This document shows, piece after piece, positions 9,530-19,148 of a stretch of 64,000 nt of DNA (the stretch's first letter is position 1; each line of letters begins with the position of its first letter). The position numbers were made by a program, and so were the translations under genes. The stretch is from positions 1 to 64,000 of the forward strand of contig QQVD01000043.1 in the NCBI GenBank assembly GCA_003388555.1, read 5' to 3'. The notes below the pieces were generated by a model. It did not search any database. It was not told the origin of the DNA and worked only from the letters and a program-made list of their open reading frames with translations. Source of the stretch: Acidobacteriota bacterium. Lineage in GTDB: Bacteria > Acidobacteriota > Thermoanaerobaculia > Multivoradales > Multivoraceae.

Positions 9530-10030
9530 TCAGAGCGATCCGCGCGGCGCGATCCACTCCTCTGGTTCAGCGACCGGGCCGCGTGGCTGCGAGAAGCCGG
9601 CGCGAACGCTCGATGCCTTCGCCGGACACGATGCGCCGCGCGAGTCGGCCGCGGTGTGCCCGGGCGATGACCTCCTCGGAAGCACGATCCGGCGCGTCCT
9701 CGAGGCGGTCGCTCTCGGTCGCGCGACGTCCCCGTTTGGGGGAGCTCGGCGTCGTTCTCTGGCGTCGTGAGCCTCTTCACGTCCGGCAGGATACCTGCTC
9801 CCCCTCACGGTAAGCCCCTGCGGACGTCTGCACGGGCGGGATACCGCCTGTGCGCCACCGAGCCACCGCTTCTGGTGTACCCTGGTAGGTCACCCACCAG
9901 CTGAATCACGCCGCGATCGACCCCAGTCAGGTCGGAAGCGGATTCCCGGAGAGAGCGCCGAGCGCGCGCCATCTCGCAGTCCGGCGGAGCCTCGACGCTC
10001 CCTCCCAGGAACCACTACGGAGGGAAAGCG
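9530..10030. other. Intergenic stretch, nothing supported
   Basis: About 500 bp between the MFS gene and the next secreted protein. A minus-strand frame of 92 codons exists but is Arg/Pro/Ser-rich, with no ribosome site or family resemblance. The last 130 bases presumably hold the promoter and leader of the downstream gene, which has GGAGGG just before its ATG. Confidence 0.6.
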
Positions 10031-10819
10031 ATGGAGAAGCTCTGTACCCTGAAGCCCGGACGCCTGGCACTCGTGGCGCTGCTGACGGTCGCCGCGCTGG
10101 TGCTCACCGCGCCGATGGCGCTCGCCCAGGAGCAGCCGCCGATGGTGCGTGTGGTCACCGTGCACACCCACCTCGGCCACGGCCCCGCCTTCGAGGCCGG
10201 GATGAAGAAGATCGCTGCCGCGGCGGCCAAGATGGAGAAGCAGCACCTCGGTTTCGTCGGCATGCTGACCTCACAGCCCGGGTCGTACGACCTGGTGTTC
10301 CCGATGACCGGCTACGCCGACATCGCCGAGCAGGAGGCGACCACCCAGAAGCTGTTCGCCGAGCTGGGCGCCCAGACGGCCGAGATGACGGCGGCGGTCA
10401 AAGGCATCGACTCCGCGATCTACGGTTGGCGCGGAGACCTCTCCTTCCAGCCCGAGGACCCGAGAGTGTCGCAGGATCAGGCTGCCTTCACCCGCATCGT
10501 CACCCTGCGCCCGCACCTGCAGCACCAGATGGCCTTCGAGGCCGTGCTGAAGAAGACCATGGAGACGCGCAAGAAGCACGGCATCAACGACTCCATCGGC
10601 GTCTGGCAGCAGATGATCGGCCCCGACGGCCCCGCCTACGTGCTGCTCGTCGACGCCACCAGCGAGGCCGACTTCTACACCAACCAGGCCAAGGCGATGG
10701 AGAAGATGGGCGCCGACTGGGCCAAGCTGATGGACGAGGTCGGACCGTTCCTGCGTGGCGTCGAGTACGCGACGAGCGTGCCGCGGATGGATCTGATGGG
10801 TGGGGGTGGGATGGAGTGA
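10031..10819 (+). CDS. Secreted protein with two antibiotic-monooxygenase/NIPSNAP-like repeats
   Basis: A 262-residue exported protein. A signal peptide occupies about residues 1-33 (hydrophobic core VALLTVAALVLTAP, cleavage near ALAQE). The mature part has two similar halves of about 110 residues, each beginning with a beta strand and a histidine cluster (VVTVHTHLGHGPAFEAGMKK and IVTLRPHLQHQMAFEAVLKK), as in dimeric alpha-beta barrel (NIPSNAP/EthD/ABM-type) folds. Both halves contain the H-x(5)-FEA-x(2)-KK pattern. The ATG follows GGAGGGAAAGCG. The ligand is unknown; the fold call is by pattern only. Confidence 0.65.
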   Translation: MEKLCTLKPGRLALVALLTVAALVLTAPMALAQEQPPMVRVVTVHTHLGHGPAFEAGMKKIAAAAAKMEKQHLGFVGMLTSQPGSYDLVFPMTGYADIAEQEATTQKLFAELGAQTAEMTAAVKGIDSAIYGWRGDLSFQPEDPRVSQDQAAFTRIVTLRPHLQHQMAFEAVLKKTMETRKKHGINDSIGVWQQMIGPDGPAYVLLVDATSEADFYTNQAKAMEKMGADWAKLMDEVGPFLRGVEYATSVPRMDLMGGGGME

Positions 10820-10876
10820 GTGGGCCCACGGCACTCGACGGGCCTGAGGCGCTTCGCGCCCGTCATATCGCACGGC

Positions 10877-11821
10877 CTACAGGGAAGCCCTGGCCACCCC
10901 GAGCTGAGGCTCTGTCACTCCCGCCGCGGTCGCGAGGCTCCGCAACAGCTGGTCGAAGTCCGGATCCATGAGACTCGAGAAGGCAGCTTCGGTGTTGCTC
11001 GACGGTGGGCAGCCGATGCCCTCGGAGAGCACGCCGGTTGCTACGAACGCCGGGCCGGGCCGCGTCACGTAGGACGGTGTACCGCTCCACCCGTCGCATC
11101 CGACGGTGCCGGTCGCCTCGCAGGAGGCGCCGAGCACATGGTGTATTGCCGACTCGAGCCTCCACCCGGCCTTGGAGTTCCCGTGATAGCCGAAAGCAAG
11201 GGGTGGAGTGCCGGAGTTCGTCCCAACAGGTACCCAACTCATCTCGAGATCCACCGCGGTCAGATCCGTTAGGTAGCAAAGTGCTCTATCGTGCGCAGCG
11301 TTTGTGCTGCAAGACTGGTTTGACCAACTCTTTGGCGGTGATACGTCTTCAACGACGCACTGCGCATCGGTGTGCTTGGAGCCGCCGTCATGAGGGCTGA
11401 TGATCTCGAGGTCGACCGTACGATCGTAAACGATGCAGTGTGCCGCTGTGGCGAGTACACGTGGCCCGATGAGCACTGCCATGCAGCCCGGCACGAGCTC
11501 GAGGATGAACGGTTTCTCGACCTGATCCGCAAGAGGGAGGTCCAGTCTCATTCCTTGGAGCGACCAGACTCCAGCTGCTTTCTCGACCCCGATCGCCCGC
11601 TGCCATTCCTCGGACGAGGGCACCCTGACGGTAATGCGGCTTCCTTCTGTCTGAGTTGGCGCCCTAGTGGCGCAGGCCCCCAGGGCGAGAACCAGCAGAA
11701 GTGTCGACGATCTCCATCTGAAGGCCTGCTGAACAATACTGGCGGAGTCTCGCGCCAGGATCTGCGCCGTTCGGTTGTGAGGCGGCCGACGAAGTCGATG
11801 CGACCAGCGTCTAGTGCTCAT
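10877..11821 (-). CDS. Trypsin-like serine protease, predicted lipoprotein
   Basis: A predicted exported trypsin-fold protease of 314 residues from the ATG that overlaps the upstream stop codon. The true start may be downstream, because the signal-like segment (STLLLVLALGAC, lipobox Cys50) lies far from it. Catalytic residues can be assigned: His128 in ATAAHC, Asp178 in AAHDRAL, and Ser246 in CDGWSGTP, where the usual GDSGGP is altered to GWSGTP. The last gene of a four-gene operon that starts with a TPR-CHAT protease, so two protease families are encoded together. The substrate is unknown; the two paralogous proteins encoded between them are candidates. Confidence 0.75.
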   Translation of the reverse strand: MSTRRWSHRLRRPPHNRTAQILARDSASIVQQAFRWRSSTLLLVLALGACATRAPTQTEGSRITVRVPSSEEWQRAIGVEKAAGVWSLQGMRLDLPLADQVEKPFILELVPGCMAVLIGPRVLATAAHCIVYDRTVDLEIISPHDGGSKHTDAQCVVEDVSPPKSWSNQSCSTNAAHDRALCYLTDLTAVDLEMSWVPVGTNSGTPPLAFGYHGNSKAGWRLESAIHHVLGASCEATGTVGCDGWSGTPSYVTRPGPAFVATGVLSEGIGCPPSSNTEAAFSSLMDPDFDQLLRSLATAAGVTEPQLGVARASL

Positions 11822-12638
11822 AGCGCCCGTAGGGACAGCGGAGCGTCGGAGGTGTCGCCGCGGGATCCCTGTTGACCGGCCATCTGTCTGTCGACGCGTG
11901 ATGTCCATGAGCGTGGCCTGGCGTCATGGCACTGTTCAACAAGTCAAGAACGTGGTAGTGCGGCTCCTCATCGGGAAACGCACGGAGGGGAAAGTGAGTG
12001 AAGGAGACGTGAATATCGGCCTGAGCACTCTCGGCGGGTCGGTGAATCTGGATTCGGGGTAGTCGATCGATCTCGATCTCAAGGAACTCCTGGCAAGCGA
12101 TCTGTGCCACCAGTCGGTCGTTGTTGGGAGGGTCGATGGGTTTCCCCTTGAACTCCCATCTTCCAGTGATCTTGTCCTCGCTCTTGAGCTCGCCGCCTTC
12201 GATCCGGACCACGACGGAAACCGCGTTGCCATCGTCTCTCCTTCTTAAGACGAACGGGTCACTGTTGTGGAGGTCCCAGATTCGATCGAGAGCCGCCGCG
12301 TCTCCAGTCTTTCTCTCCGAGATCGGTGCCGAGGCGCCATCCGGGAGGATGCGCACAGAACGCGGGTTCCCCGACGCGATCGTCGTGGCGTCGACCAGAT
12401 CGATCGAAAAGAGACTCTCGCCATCCCGACCGGGAAGGATCTGGTGCTCTATGCGGTGGATGTTCCGATTGAGCAGGTGACGCGCGGCGAAGGAGAGCCG
12501 CGATGTGTGCGGCGCGACGCCCGGCTTCCTGGTGTTCGGGAACAGGCTGTAGGCCTCGGTGATGCTTCCGCTCTTGTTGTCGCGGACGATCTCGCAGATG
12601 CCGGCGCCGGAGAAGTGCACGTGTGCGGTGAAGGCCAT
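11811..12638 (-). CDS. CHAT-operon unknown protein, paralogue B
   Basis: A 275-residue protein homologous to its upstream neighbour. Both begin M-x-F-x-A-x-VHF-x-GAG, continue to an SLFPNT segment near residue 30, and end with RCPY plus an aromatic (here LRCPYGRYEH). No signal peptide or transmembrane segment is evident. The middle contains a GRWEFKGKPIDP stretch matching GKWEVDGKPTVA of the paralogue, suggesting a beta-rich domain. Upstream AAAGGGG gives a plausible ribosome site. It lies between the CHAT protease gene and the trypsin-like protease gene. Function unknown. Confidence 0.7.
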   Translation of the reverse strand: MAFTAHVHFSGAGICEIVRDNKSGSITEAYSLFPNTRKPGVAPHTSRLSFAARHLLNRNIHRIEHQILPGRDGESLFSIDLVDATTIASGNPRSVRILPDGASAPISERKTGDAAALDRIWDLHNSDPFVLRRRDDGNAVSVVVRIEGGELKSEDKITGRWEFKGKPIDPPNNDRLVAQIACQEFLEIEIDRLPRIQIHRPAESAQADIHVSFTHFPLRAFPDEEPHYHVLDLLNSAMTPGHAHGHHASTDRWPVNRDPAATPPTLRCPYGRYEH

Positions 12639-12661
12639 GGCAGGACCCCTTTCAAAGCAGT

Positions 12662-13477
12662 TCAGGCGAACTCGGTGAACTTGAGGTAGGGACAGCGTGT
12701 GTTGGGTTCGGTGCGAGGCTCTTGGGGCTCGACGGGCTCCGTCTCGTCGCGCACTTTCTTCGGGAACTTCAGCTTCTTGGGGTCGCCGCCGACGACCTCG
12801 TCGAAGGCGGGATGAAGAGCCTCGTAGTGAATGGTCTCCGAAGCGGTGCGGAGGAGATGCGCGAAGGCGAGGTCGAGGGGTGGGAGCGGCTGGTAGTTGG
12901 TCTTCTTCGGCAGCAGAGAGAGCTCGTGCTCACCCAGTTCCAAGGTCAGGAGGTGGCTGACCCAAAAACTCGCTTTGAGACGATCCGCGTTGGCGACGGT
13001 CGGCTTTCCGTCGACCTCCCATTTACCCGGAAGCACCGCTTCGGCGGCGAGTCGGGAAGGGGGAATCTGCACGGCTACGCAGAAGGCGCTCGCATCGCTG
13101 CTGGAGCAGAGGCTCTCGACGCCACTGTCTCCGGCTTCGTAGAGCAGTTGCAGCCTCTGGTCCTCGTAGGCCGTCGGAGTTCCGCCACCGAGTAGAACCT
13201 CGTTGGCTCTCAGTGCGTCGAGGTCCAAATGAAGAAGTACGGTGCCCTGGTGATCGGTAGAGAAGGAGTAGGACCCTGCCGGCAGGTTCTTTAGCTCATC
13301 CAGGTGAATGGCGGAGGCAGGCACGATCAGCAGCGGCCGATGCTGCATCGACGCGTCCATCTGCGCCGTGTTCGGAAACAGCGACTCCGCCTTGACGATC
13401 CTGCCGCTCTCCGAACCCTCCCGGACGATCCGTGCCAGGCCGGCACCTCCGAAGTGAACGATGGCTTCGAATCCCAT
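12662..13477 (-). CDS. CHAT-operon unknown protein, paralogue A
   Basis: A 271-residue protein of the same unnamed family as the gene at 11811-12638. It starts three bases after the stop of the TPR-CHAT protease, implying translational coupling. N-terminus FEAIVHFGGAGLARIVREG, a central PGKWEVDGKPTVANADRL, and a C-terminal TRCPYLKF are shared with the paralogue. A Lys/Pro-rich segment before the C-terminus (KKLKFPKKVRDETEP) is exposed and protease-accessible in appearance. It lacks an export signal, in contrast to the flanking lipoprotein proteases. I do not recognise the family. Confidence 0.7.
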   Translation of the reverse strand: MGFEAIVHFGGAGLARIVREGSESGRIVKAESLFPNTAQMDASMQHRPLLIVPASAIHLDELKNLPAGSYSFSTDHQGTVLLHLDLDALRANEVLLGGGTPTAYEDQRLQLLYEAGDSGVESLCSSSDASAFCVAVQIPPSRLAAEAVLPGKWEVDGKPTVANADRLKASFWVSHLLTLELGEHELSLLPKKTNYQPLPPLDLAFAHLLRTASETIHYEALHPAFDEVVGGDPKKLKFPKKVRDETEPVEPQEPRTEPNTRCPYLKFTEFA

Positions 13478-13480
13478 GCC

Positions 13481-16453
13481 TCAGATCCCTCCGATCGGCT
13501 GAAAGGCCGCCCAGGCCCGGTCGCCTCGCGCTACGGCCTCCAGGGCGGCCAGACGGTAGGCCTCCGTTGCTGGCTGCCCAGCCGCGACTAGGCGATGGAA
13601 CGCGACCAGGAAATCGAGCCCCTCTCTGTCTTCGAGGGGTCGCAGTGTCGCGAGAACGAACCCTGCTCCCGCCCGCAGCAGCTCGGCCGGCATGCCCCAG
13701 GAAGGAGCGGAGTCGAGTCCCATCCCGACTGCGGTCTCGCAGGCGGCGAGCACGACGACACGGGCGCCGACCGGGCTGATCCGGCGCAGACGATCGATGG
13801 AGTAGAGGCCCGAGGGGAGATCGTCGGTTGGCCTGACGACCAGCGCGGCGTCGATCGGACTCGTTCCGGCGAGCACCGCGTGCCCCGCGAAGTGCACCAC
13901 GTGTGCTTCGGCCAGGGTGTCGTCGAGGTCGGCCGCACTGGCAGCGGAGGTCATGCGCCCGTCTGGGTAGATCGCCGCGATGGACTCGGCCTCCAGGACG
14001 GCGAAGCGCAATTCGGGCAAGTTCAGGTCCTGCAGCACCTCGGTGCCGGCGCCGGTGAGCGCTGCGCCGCTGGAGGGCGGCGGAGGCTGCGCAGGCGCTG
14101 CGGCCGCGATCAAGGTCTCGAGTCGCGGCCAGATGCTGATGCGGAAGCGCTCCAGGAGTTTCCTGCCCGATGCGTCGCGGGCGGCATGCATTGGAGTCCG
14201 GGCCATGGCTTCGTGCAGGACGAGGTGCAGATGCTGCGAGGCATCGATCATCGACGCCAGCTCACTCTCCACCGTGAGCCATAGTCGCTCGGCTGCGCGC
14301 TGCGGCTCCGAGGGCATCCTCCAATCGACGGCCAAGCGCCGCTGCTCCAGCCTTTCGCTCGTCAGCGCCGAAGCGAGGACCGTGTGCTCGTCCAGAGGTG
14401 TCAGGTGGAGCACGAGGTCGCCAGGCTCGAGCAGGCCCTGCAGCCTCCACGACTCGAGATGGTCCTCCCCGTGTGCCCGCGGTAACACGAGGTACGGAAC
14501 GTGGGCGTCGTTGGCCACCTCGAGCATCCGCTCGGCGCTGAGCTGCGCGGAGGCAGCGATACGGAGCGTCGTTCGGCGGACCCTCGCAACGTCGAAGGCG
14601 ATGCGCTTCATGTCCGTGGCCGAGATGCTCGTGGCCATGTTGGCGAGATCCTCGATCTCTGCTGCCAGGGAGGCGAGTGTTCGTAGCGACGCATCGGATC
14701 TGCCGAGGGCTGCCTGCGCCTCGGCGATGCCTAGTTGTGCCGGAAGGAGCTCCATCAGCTCACCCAGCGCGACCTGGCGTCGCGACGCGGGTTCGAGGAG
14801 TTCGAGGGCCAGTCGTGGCTGTCCAACCACATGAACCAACCCCTCGGCGATCCCTGCCTCGAGCGCGATCCATTCGTGCTCTCCCGAGACGCCCTCGAGG
14901 ATCTCCCTCGCGCGCCGGACGTCCTCCAGAGCCGTCGTCCGGTCGCCGAGCTGGGTGTGGAGCTTGCTGCGTTGGATCAGCACCTCGGCCAGAGCCGTCG
15001 CGTTTTCCTCCCAGTGCTCGGCGTTGCGCACCTGCTCGTCGAAGAATGGCAGCGCGCGCTCGGGGAAGCCCGAGCGCAGCAGCGAGAACGCCGTGTTGAG
15101 CAGCAAGCTGTGCTTCTGCCAGTGATCGTCGCTCGGGGTGATCTCCCGCAGTGCTTCGAGTCGTCCCCGCCAGCTCTCTTCGTGGCGCCCCAGTGCTTCG
15201 AGGGGGCCAGCTGCGATGACGTGGGTGAAGGCCGCGGCGCGGCGTCCGGCACCTCGCTCGATCCACGGATACGCCAAGCGAGCCCAACGCAGTGCTTCGT
15301 GCTCGTTGCGCTGAGAATGCTCCACGATCGCCGCGAACCAGGCTGCTTGTCCCTTGAAGAAGGGCTCGTCTTCGGGCGTCTCCTCGTAGAGGGCGCCAAA
15401 CTCGTCTCTGGCATGGGCCCGGTCACTACCCAGCAGGCACCTCGCCGCATAGAGCCGAGCACGACGCGCCAGGGTGGGGCTCGCGCTCTCCAGCTGGTTT
15501 GCCGCCGCGGCGAACAGGGGCGCTGACTCGACCATCCGTTCGCCGCGGAAGATCCCCGTGGCCTGCTGAAAGAGGGCGACCGCGCGGCGCCGAGCATCGT
15601 CCCTTGGGCGCAGCTCCTCCATGATCTTCGCGGCGCTGAGGTCTCCGCGCGAGGCCAGGGATCGCGCGATCGCTTCGGCGACCTCCTCCTGCTTGCGCTC
15701 TCCTCTGGCCACCCAAGAACCCAAGACGTGTTCCTCGAAGAGTCGGAAGGCCAGATCCGGAGCCGACTCGAGGGCTGATCGCCAAGACTCGTCGATCGGG
15801 AATCTCGTGGTGTCGAGCAGCGCGTCGCGTGCTCTCACCTGGTTCACCTCCGCCTGCAGTCGCTCGGTATTGGCCAAGGCCTCGCTTCGCCAGGCTCCTG
15901 CGGGAAGCTGATCGGCGGTTCGTCTCCAGGTTGCGATCGCCGACTCTGCCAGTCCGAACGATTCGAGGGCGACCGCCAGGTTGTGGAGGGCGCGCGCAGA
16001 CTGCGGTGCAGCACGCGCGGCGATCTCGGAGGCTTCCAGTCCGCGCAGCAGGTCGAGTGCCCGATCCTCATCGGAGAGGCCGAGCTCCAAGAGGGCGATC
16101 GCACGAAAGTCGCCCACGGCCCCGTCTGGCGCCGCCCTCGACAGAGCAACGGCTTCCTGCCAGCGCCCGGTGCAGAGCAGGCTGGCCAGCTGCACCTCGG
16201 TGGTGGGGTGGAGGCGCACCAGCGAGGAGATGCGCGAAGCCTCGCGTCTAGTCGAGGACGAGCTGAGTTGTCGAGCGCCTCCGCGCGGTACGTCGGCGCG
16301 ACCGGACAGCCTCGTCCTGCGCTCGACACACAGGGGTGACGACTCGATCGAGGCCCTCGCCTGGTCCGGAGTCGCGATGCGGTCGCTGGTGAAGCAGCCG
16401 AGCGCACTCATCATGATCGCGCCGACCGCGATTCCTGTCGGGAAGCGCAGCAT
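13481..16453 (-). CDS. TPR-CHAT caspase-like protease, predicted lipoprotein
   Basis: A 990-residue protein beginning with a short signal sequence and the lipobox MSALGC. Residues about 80-640 are helical repeats of TPR type (recurrent A-x-x-LG/A-x-x-A-x-x patterns). The C-terminal 300 residues form a CHAT domain with the catalytic His858 in HFAGHA and Cys905 in LAACETA. CHAT proteases are caspase-like and usually activated through their repeat domain. First gene of an operon with two paralogous unknowns and a trypsin-like protease. The lipobox implies export, which argues against a cytosolic cell-suicide role. The native trigger and substrate are unknown. Catalytic motifs are clear. Confidence 0.88.
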   Translation of the reverse strand: MLRFPTGIAVGAIMMSALGCFTSDRIATPDQARASIESSPLCVERRTRLSGRADVPRGGARQLSSSSTRREASRISSLVRLHPTTEVQLASLLCTGRWQEAVALSRAAPDGAVGDFRAIALLELGLSDEDRALDLLRGLEASEIAARAAPQSARALHNLAVALESFGLAESAIATWRRTADQLPAGAWRSEALANTERLQAEVNQVRARDALLDTTRFPIDESWRSALESAPDLAFRLFEEHVLGSWVARGERKQEEVAEAIARSLASRGDLSAAKIMEELRPRDDARRRAVALFQQATGIFRGERMVESAPLFAAAANQLESASPTLARRARLYAARCLLGSDRAHARDEFGALYEETPEDEPFFKGQAAWFAAIVEHSQRNEHEALRWARLAYPWIERGAGRRAAAFTHVIAAGPLEALGRHEESWRGRLEALREITPSDDHWQKHSLLLNTAFSLLRSGFPERALPFFDEQVRNAEHWEENATALAEVLIQRSKLHTQLGDRTTALEDVRRAREILEGVSGEHEWIALEAGIAEGLVHVVGQPRLALELLEPASRRQVALGELMELLPAQLGIAEAQAALGRSDASLRTLASLAAEIEDLANMATSISATDMKRIAFDVARVRRTTLRIAASAQLSAERMLEVANDAHVPYLVLPRAHGEDHLESWRLQGLLEPGDLVLHLTPLDEHTVLASALTSERLEQRRLAVDWRMPSEPQRAAERLWLTVESELASMIDASQHLHLVLHEAMARTPMHAARDASGRKLLERFRISIWPRLETLIAAAAPAQPPPPSSGAALTGAGTEVLQDLNLPELRFAVLEAESIAAIYPDGRMTSAASAADLDDTLAEAHVVHFAGHAVLAGTSPIDAALVVRPTDDLPSGLYSIDRLRRISPVGARVVVLAACETAVGMGLDSAPSWGMPAELLRAGAGFVLATLRPLEDREGLDFLVAFHRLVAAGQPATEAYRLAALEAVARGDRAWAAFQPIGGI

Positions 16454-17030
16454 GTGGAGGAGGTGTTCGGGAGATCACCTCCGATCATGCGACACGCTTG
16501 CCTCTCCCGCCAGGTTCCCATTCATCCCTAGCCTCCCTCGAGGAGAGTAGACGGACGCTGCGAGGTGAGTTGCGCGCCGAAGCTCGCGACCAGCATTGGA
16601 GCGATGGAGTCGACGAAGGGCGAGCTTGCGCGCCCGGACGCCTCGGCGATCTAGGCTTCCGCTTGCTGGCGGCGATCCGCTTTCCGTCTGGCGTAGATCC
16701 CCAGCCTCCGCGGGGATGACGCCATCGCCGGGTGAAGGACGCCGACGGCTCGGCGACGGTTCATGGAACCGTGCAGCACCCCCACCCAACCTCCCCCTGC
16801 AGGGGGAGGGGCCGGAGTGGCGACTCCGCCGCTTGGCTCTGCTGCTCTCCTCGCGCTTCGGTCCAGCGCACGGGATGCGTGGCGCACCGGTTCCGCCGGC
16901 GACAGCACGCCGGCGGAGTCGGTGAGGCGGGAACAGCTACGGCACGGTCGAGGACCAGCGCGGCGTACGGCCCGACTCGCGCAGCCCGCCGACGACAGAT
17001 CGCCGGCGGGCCACTGGCGAGCGAGCTCTA
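16454..17030. repeat. Intergenic gap with dispersed repeats
   Basis: No gene is supported. A degenerate palindrome ATCCCC...GGGGAT lies at 16697-16717, and a C-rich hairpin (CCTCCCCCTGCAGGGGGAGG) at about 16790-16809 with its usual flanks. The region separates the CHAT operon promoter side from the 3' end of the beta-helix gene. Confidence 0.7.
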
Positions 17031-18788
17031 CTACGGCACCGTGTCCGACCAGGCCGACGTGTTGCCGCTTTCAAAGCCATCGGCGAAGAACAGGCCCGTC
17101 GCCTCGAAGGCTCCCCAATCGTGCACGTCGCCCGGGAAGCCGATCCCCGGCTCGTCGAAGCCGCGCAGCTTGTGCTCGAGGTCGCGCTGGGTCGGGGCGA
17201 AGGTGTGGCAGCGGTCGACGGTTGGGGAGCTGGTGTACACGCGCAGGTCTCCGCGCGGTGCGTCGAGGAAGCCGGGGTTGGTGCCGGTCTGCAGGGTGGT
17301 CGTGCCGCCGGCCAGGCCGCCGGAGGTCGTCAGGTAGCTGCAGCTCGCGGTGACGCTTCCGCCGCCCTGGCTGAAGAAGGTGTCGTGGTTCTGCAGGATG
17401 CTGGCCTCGATGGTGACGATGCCGGTGGTGTCGGTGGTGGCGCCGGCGCTGCTGACGATGTTGTTGAGGATGTTGCGGTAGTCGTTGAGCGCCGCCGAGA
17501 CCCAGCGCGGATTGATCACCGCGTTGCCCACCGCCCTGAACAGCGCCCAGGTGTGGTTGTTCCACAGCTGTGACGACTCCACCCTCATGGTGGTGCCCGG
17601 GTCCTCGGCGTAGAGCACGAAGCCCCGCTGGTTGAGCCCGGTGTGGTTCTCGATGTAGGTCTGGTAGAGGTTCACCGTGGAGTTGCCGCCGGCGAAGACG
17701 GCGCTGCCGAAGCCCTCGGAGGCCAGCGTGTTGCCCTCCAGCCAGGAGCAGCGCCTCGCGACGCAGAACGAGTCGCCGCGGTCCATCACGAAGAGGCCGC
17801 TCGCGTCGACGTAGGCGCCGCCGCCCTCGTCGCCCGCCTCGTTGCCGCGCACCCAGGTCTCCTGCAGCACCATCGAACCGCTGTTCACCACCCACACGCC
17901 GCCACCCTCCTGCAGCGCGGTGTTGTCGTCGATGCGGATGCCGAAGGTGAGACCGGGATCGGTGATCACGGTCGACCCGGTGTTGAGGACGGCGATGCCG
18001 CCGCCCCAGGTGGCGTCGTTCAGAATCACGTAGGCGCCGTCGCGCAGCGTCACGACACAGCCTGTCTGCACCGCGATACCGCCGCCGGTGCCCGCATCGT
18101 TCTCGCGCACGATCGCGCCGAGCGCGACGGTCGAGCCGCTGCCGAGGCAGTTGATACCGCCACCCTGCCCCGAGCCGACATCGTTCAGCCGGATCGAGAC
18201 GTCGACATCGATCTCGACGTCGGCGCCGTTCATCACCTGCAGGCCGCCGTCGCTGAACGAGATCTCGCTGTCGCGGATCGTCAGATTGGCGCCGGAGCCG
18301 TTCGCCACCACCGCGTAGGCGTTGTTGGCATCGCGGATGGTGAGTCCGTCGAGAGTGACGACGGATTCGTTTCCGGAGGTGGCGCTGATGTCGAAGACCG
18401 GGCCCGATGCGTCCCCGGAGATCTCCGAGCGCGGGCCGTTGCGCTGCGTCGAGCCGCACGTGGTGTGGCGCCCGAGAATCGTGATCGAGCCCACGGTATC
18501 GGGATCCCAGTTGACGAAGTTCTGGTCGACGTTCGAAAGGTCGCCGACGATACGGATGGTGTCGTCATCCGGGCCGAGCGCGCCCACCAGCGCATTGGCG
18601 ATCGAGGTCGTGGGACAGGAGCTGCCAACCCAGATGTCGGCGGCCGGCGCCGGTGCGGCGAGCGTCAGGAGAGCAGCTGCGACCAGCGCGGCTGGGGTGA
18701 TTCGTGCGATCCGTGCGATCGGGGCCGCGAGCACGCGAGCCCTCCGTGGCCGGGTCCTCAGGGATGTGACGAAGTGGGTGCCGAGCAT
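17031..18788 (-). CDS. Secreted right-handed beta-helix protein with DGFESG tail
   Basis: A 585-residue secreted protein. An Arg-rich N-terminus leads into a signal sequence ending APAPAADIW. From residue 60 to 500 it shows the short, repeating V-x-N-x-G-x-x-V/L-x-I-x-x-S pattern of parallel beta-helix proteins (for example LTIRDSEISFSDGGLQVMN), with Asp/Asn/Gly turns. The tail reads LFFADGFESGNTSAWSDTVP, the same sorting-type ending as in the genes at 470 and 23142. Such proteins are often adhesins or polysaccharide-active enzymes; no lyase catalytic residues could be assigned. GC content is typical of the region. Confidence 0.8.
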   Translation of the reverse strand: MLGTHFVTSLRTRPRRARVLAAPIARIARITPAALVAAALLTLAAPAPAADIWVGSSCPTTSIANALVGALGPDDDTIRIVGDLSNVDQNFVNWDPDTVGSITILGRHTTCGSTQRNGPRSEISGDASGPVFDISATSGNESVVTLDGLTIRDANNAYAVVANGSGANLTIRDSEISFSDGGLQVMNGADVEIDVDVSIRLNDVGSGQGGGINCLGSGSTVALGAIVRENDAGTGGGIAVQTGCVVTLRDGAYVILNDATWGGGIAVLNTGSTVITDPGLTFGIRIDDNTALQEGGGVWVVNSGSMVLQETWVRGNEAGDEGGGAYVDASGLFVMDRGDSFCVARRCSWLEGNTLASEGFGSAVFAGGNSTVNLYQTYIENHTGLNQRGFVLYAEDPGTTMRVESSQLWNNHTWALFRAVGNAVINPRWVSAALNDYRNILNNIVSSAGATTDTTGIVTIEASILQNHDTFFSQGGGSVTASCSYLTTSGGLAGGTTTLQTGTNPGFLDAPRGDLRVYTSSPTVDRCHTFAPTQRDLEHKLRGFDEPGIGFPGDVHDWGAFEATGLFFADGFESGNTSAWSDTVP

Positions 18789-19148
18789 GACGAGTCCTCC
18801 TCAGGTTCCGTGGCGGCTGGAGTGGGAGTGGAGAGCAGCCGCCTCACCCTGGAAGCACGCAGAGGCTCGGGAAACCGTGCCAGGCCTTGGACCAAAGAAG
18901 TGTCGGTCAGGTGGCGAGGGATCGGCCCCGGCCAGGCCGCACTGAGCATGTCGAGCTGCCGTCGAAAGGCCGCCCTCTGGACCCCTCCCCTTGCAAGGGG
19001 AGGGCAAGGGTGGGGTGAGTCCCAGCGGTGCTAGTGAAACGGGAGCTCCGCGACGGGTCCCTGCCGAATCGAGATCCTCGTGTCCCAAGACCCGGGCTGC
19101 GACGCTTCCGAGACCGACACCCGGTTGCTCCTCAGCGCAGCGGATTGC
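18789..19148. repeat. Intergenic gap with C-rich hairpin
   Basis: No gene is supported. A hairpin CCCCTCCCCTTGCAAGGGGAGG lies at about 18982-19003, followed by GCAAGGGTGGGGTGAGTC, matching the dispersed family. A short direct repeat (CTCAGCGCAGCGGATTG / CTCAGCGCAGCGGGTTG) occurs at 19133-19163, at the 3' end of the broken toxin gene. Confidence 0.6.

Noticed and set aside
9530-9808. 92-codon minus-strand reading frame
   Set aside because: Arg/Ser/Pro-rich composition, no ribosome site, no family resemblance; typical of chance open frames in GC-rich DNA.
11811-13477. Bacterial gasdermins next to a caspase-like protease
   Set aside because: The paralogues are about the right length (271-275 residues) and lie beside CHAT and trypsin-like proteases, but their N-termini and the RCPY endings do not resemble gasdermins, no hydrophobic pore strands are evident, and the proteases carry lipoprotein signals.
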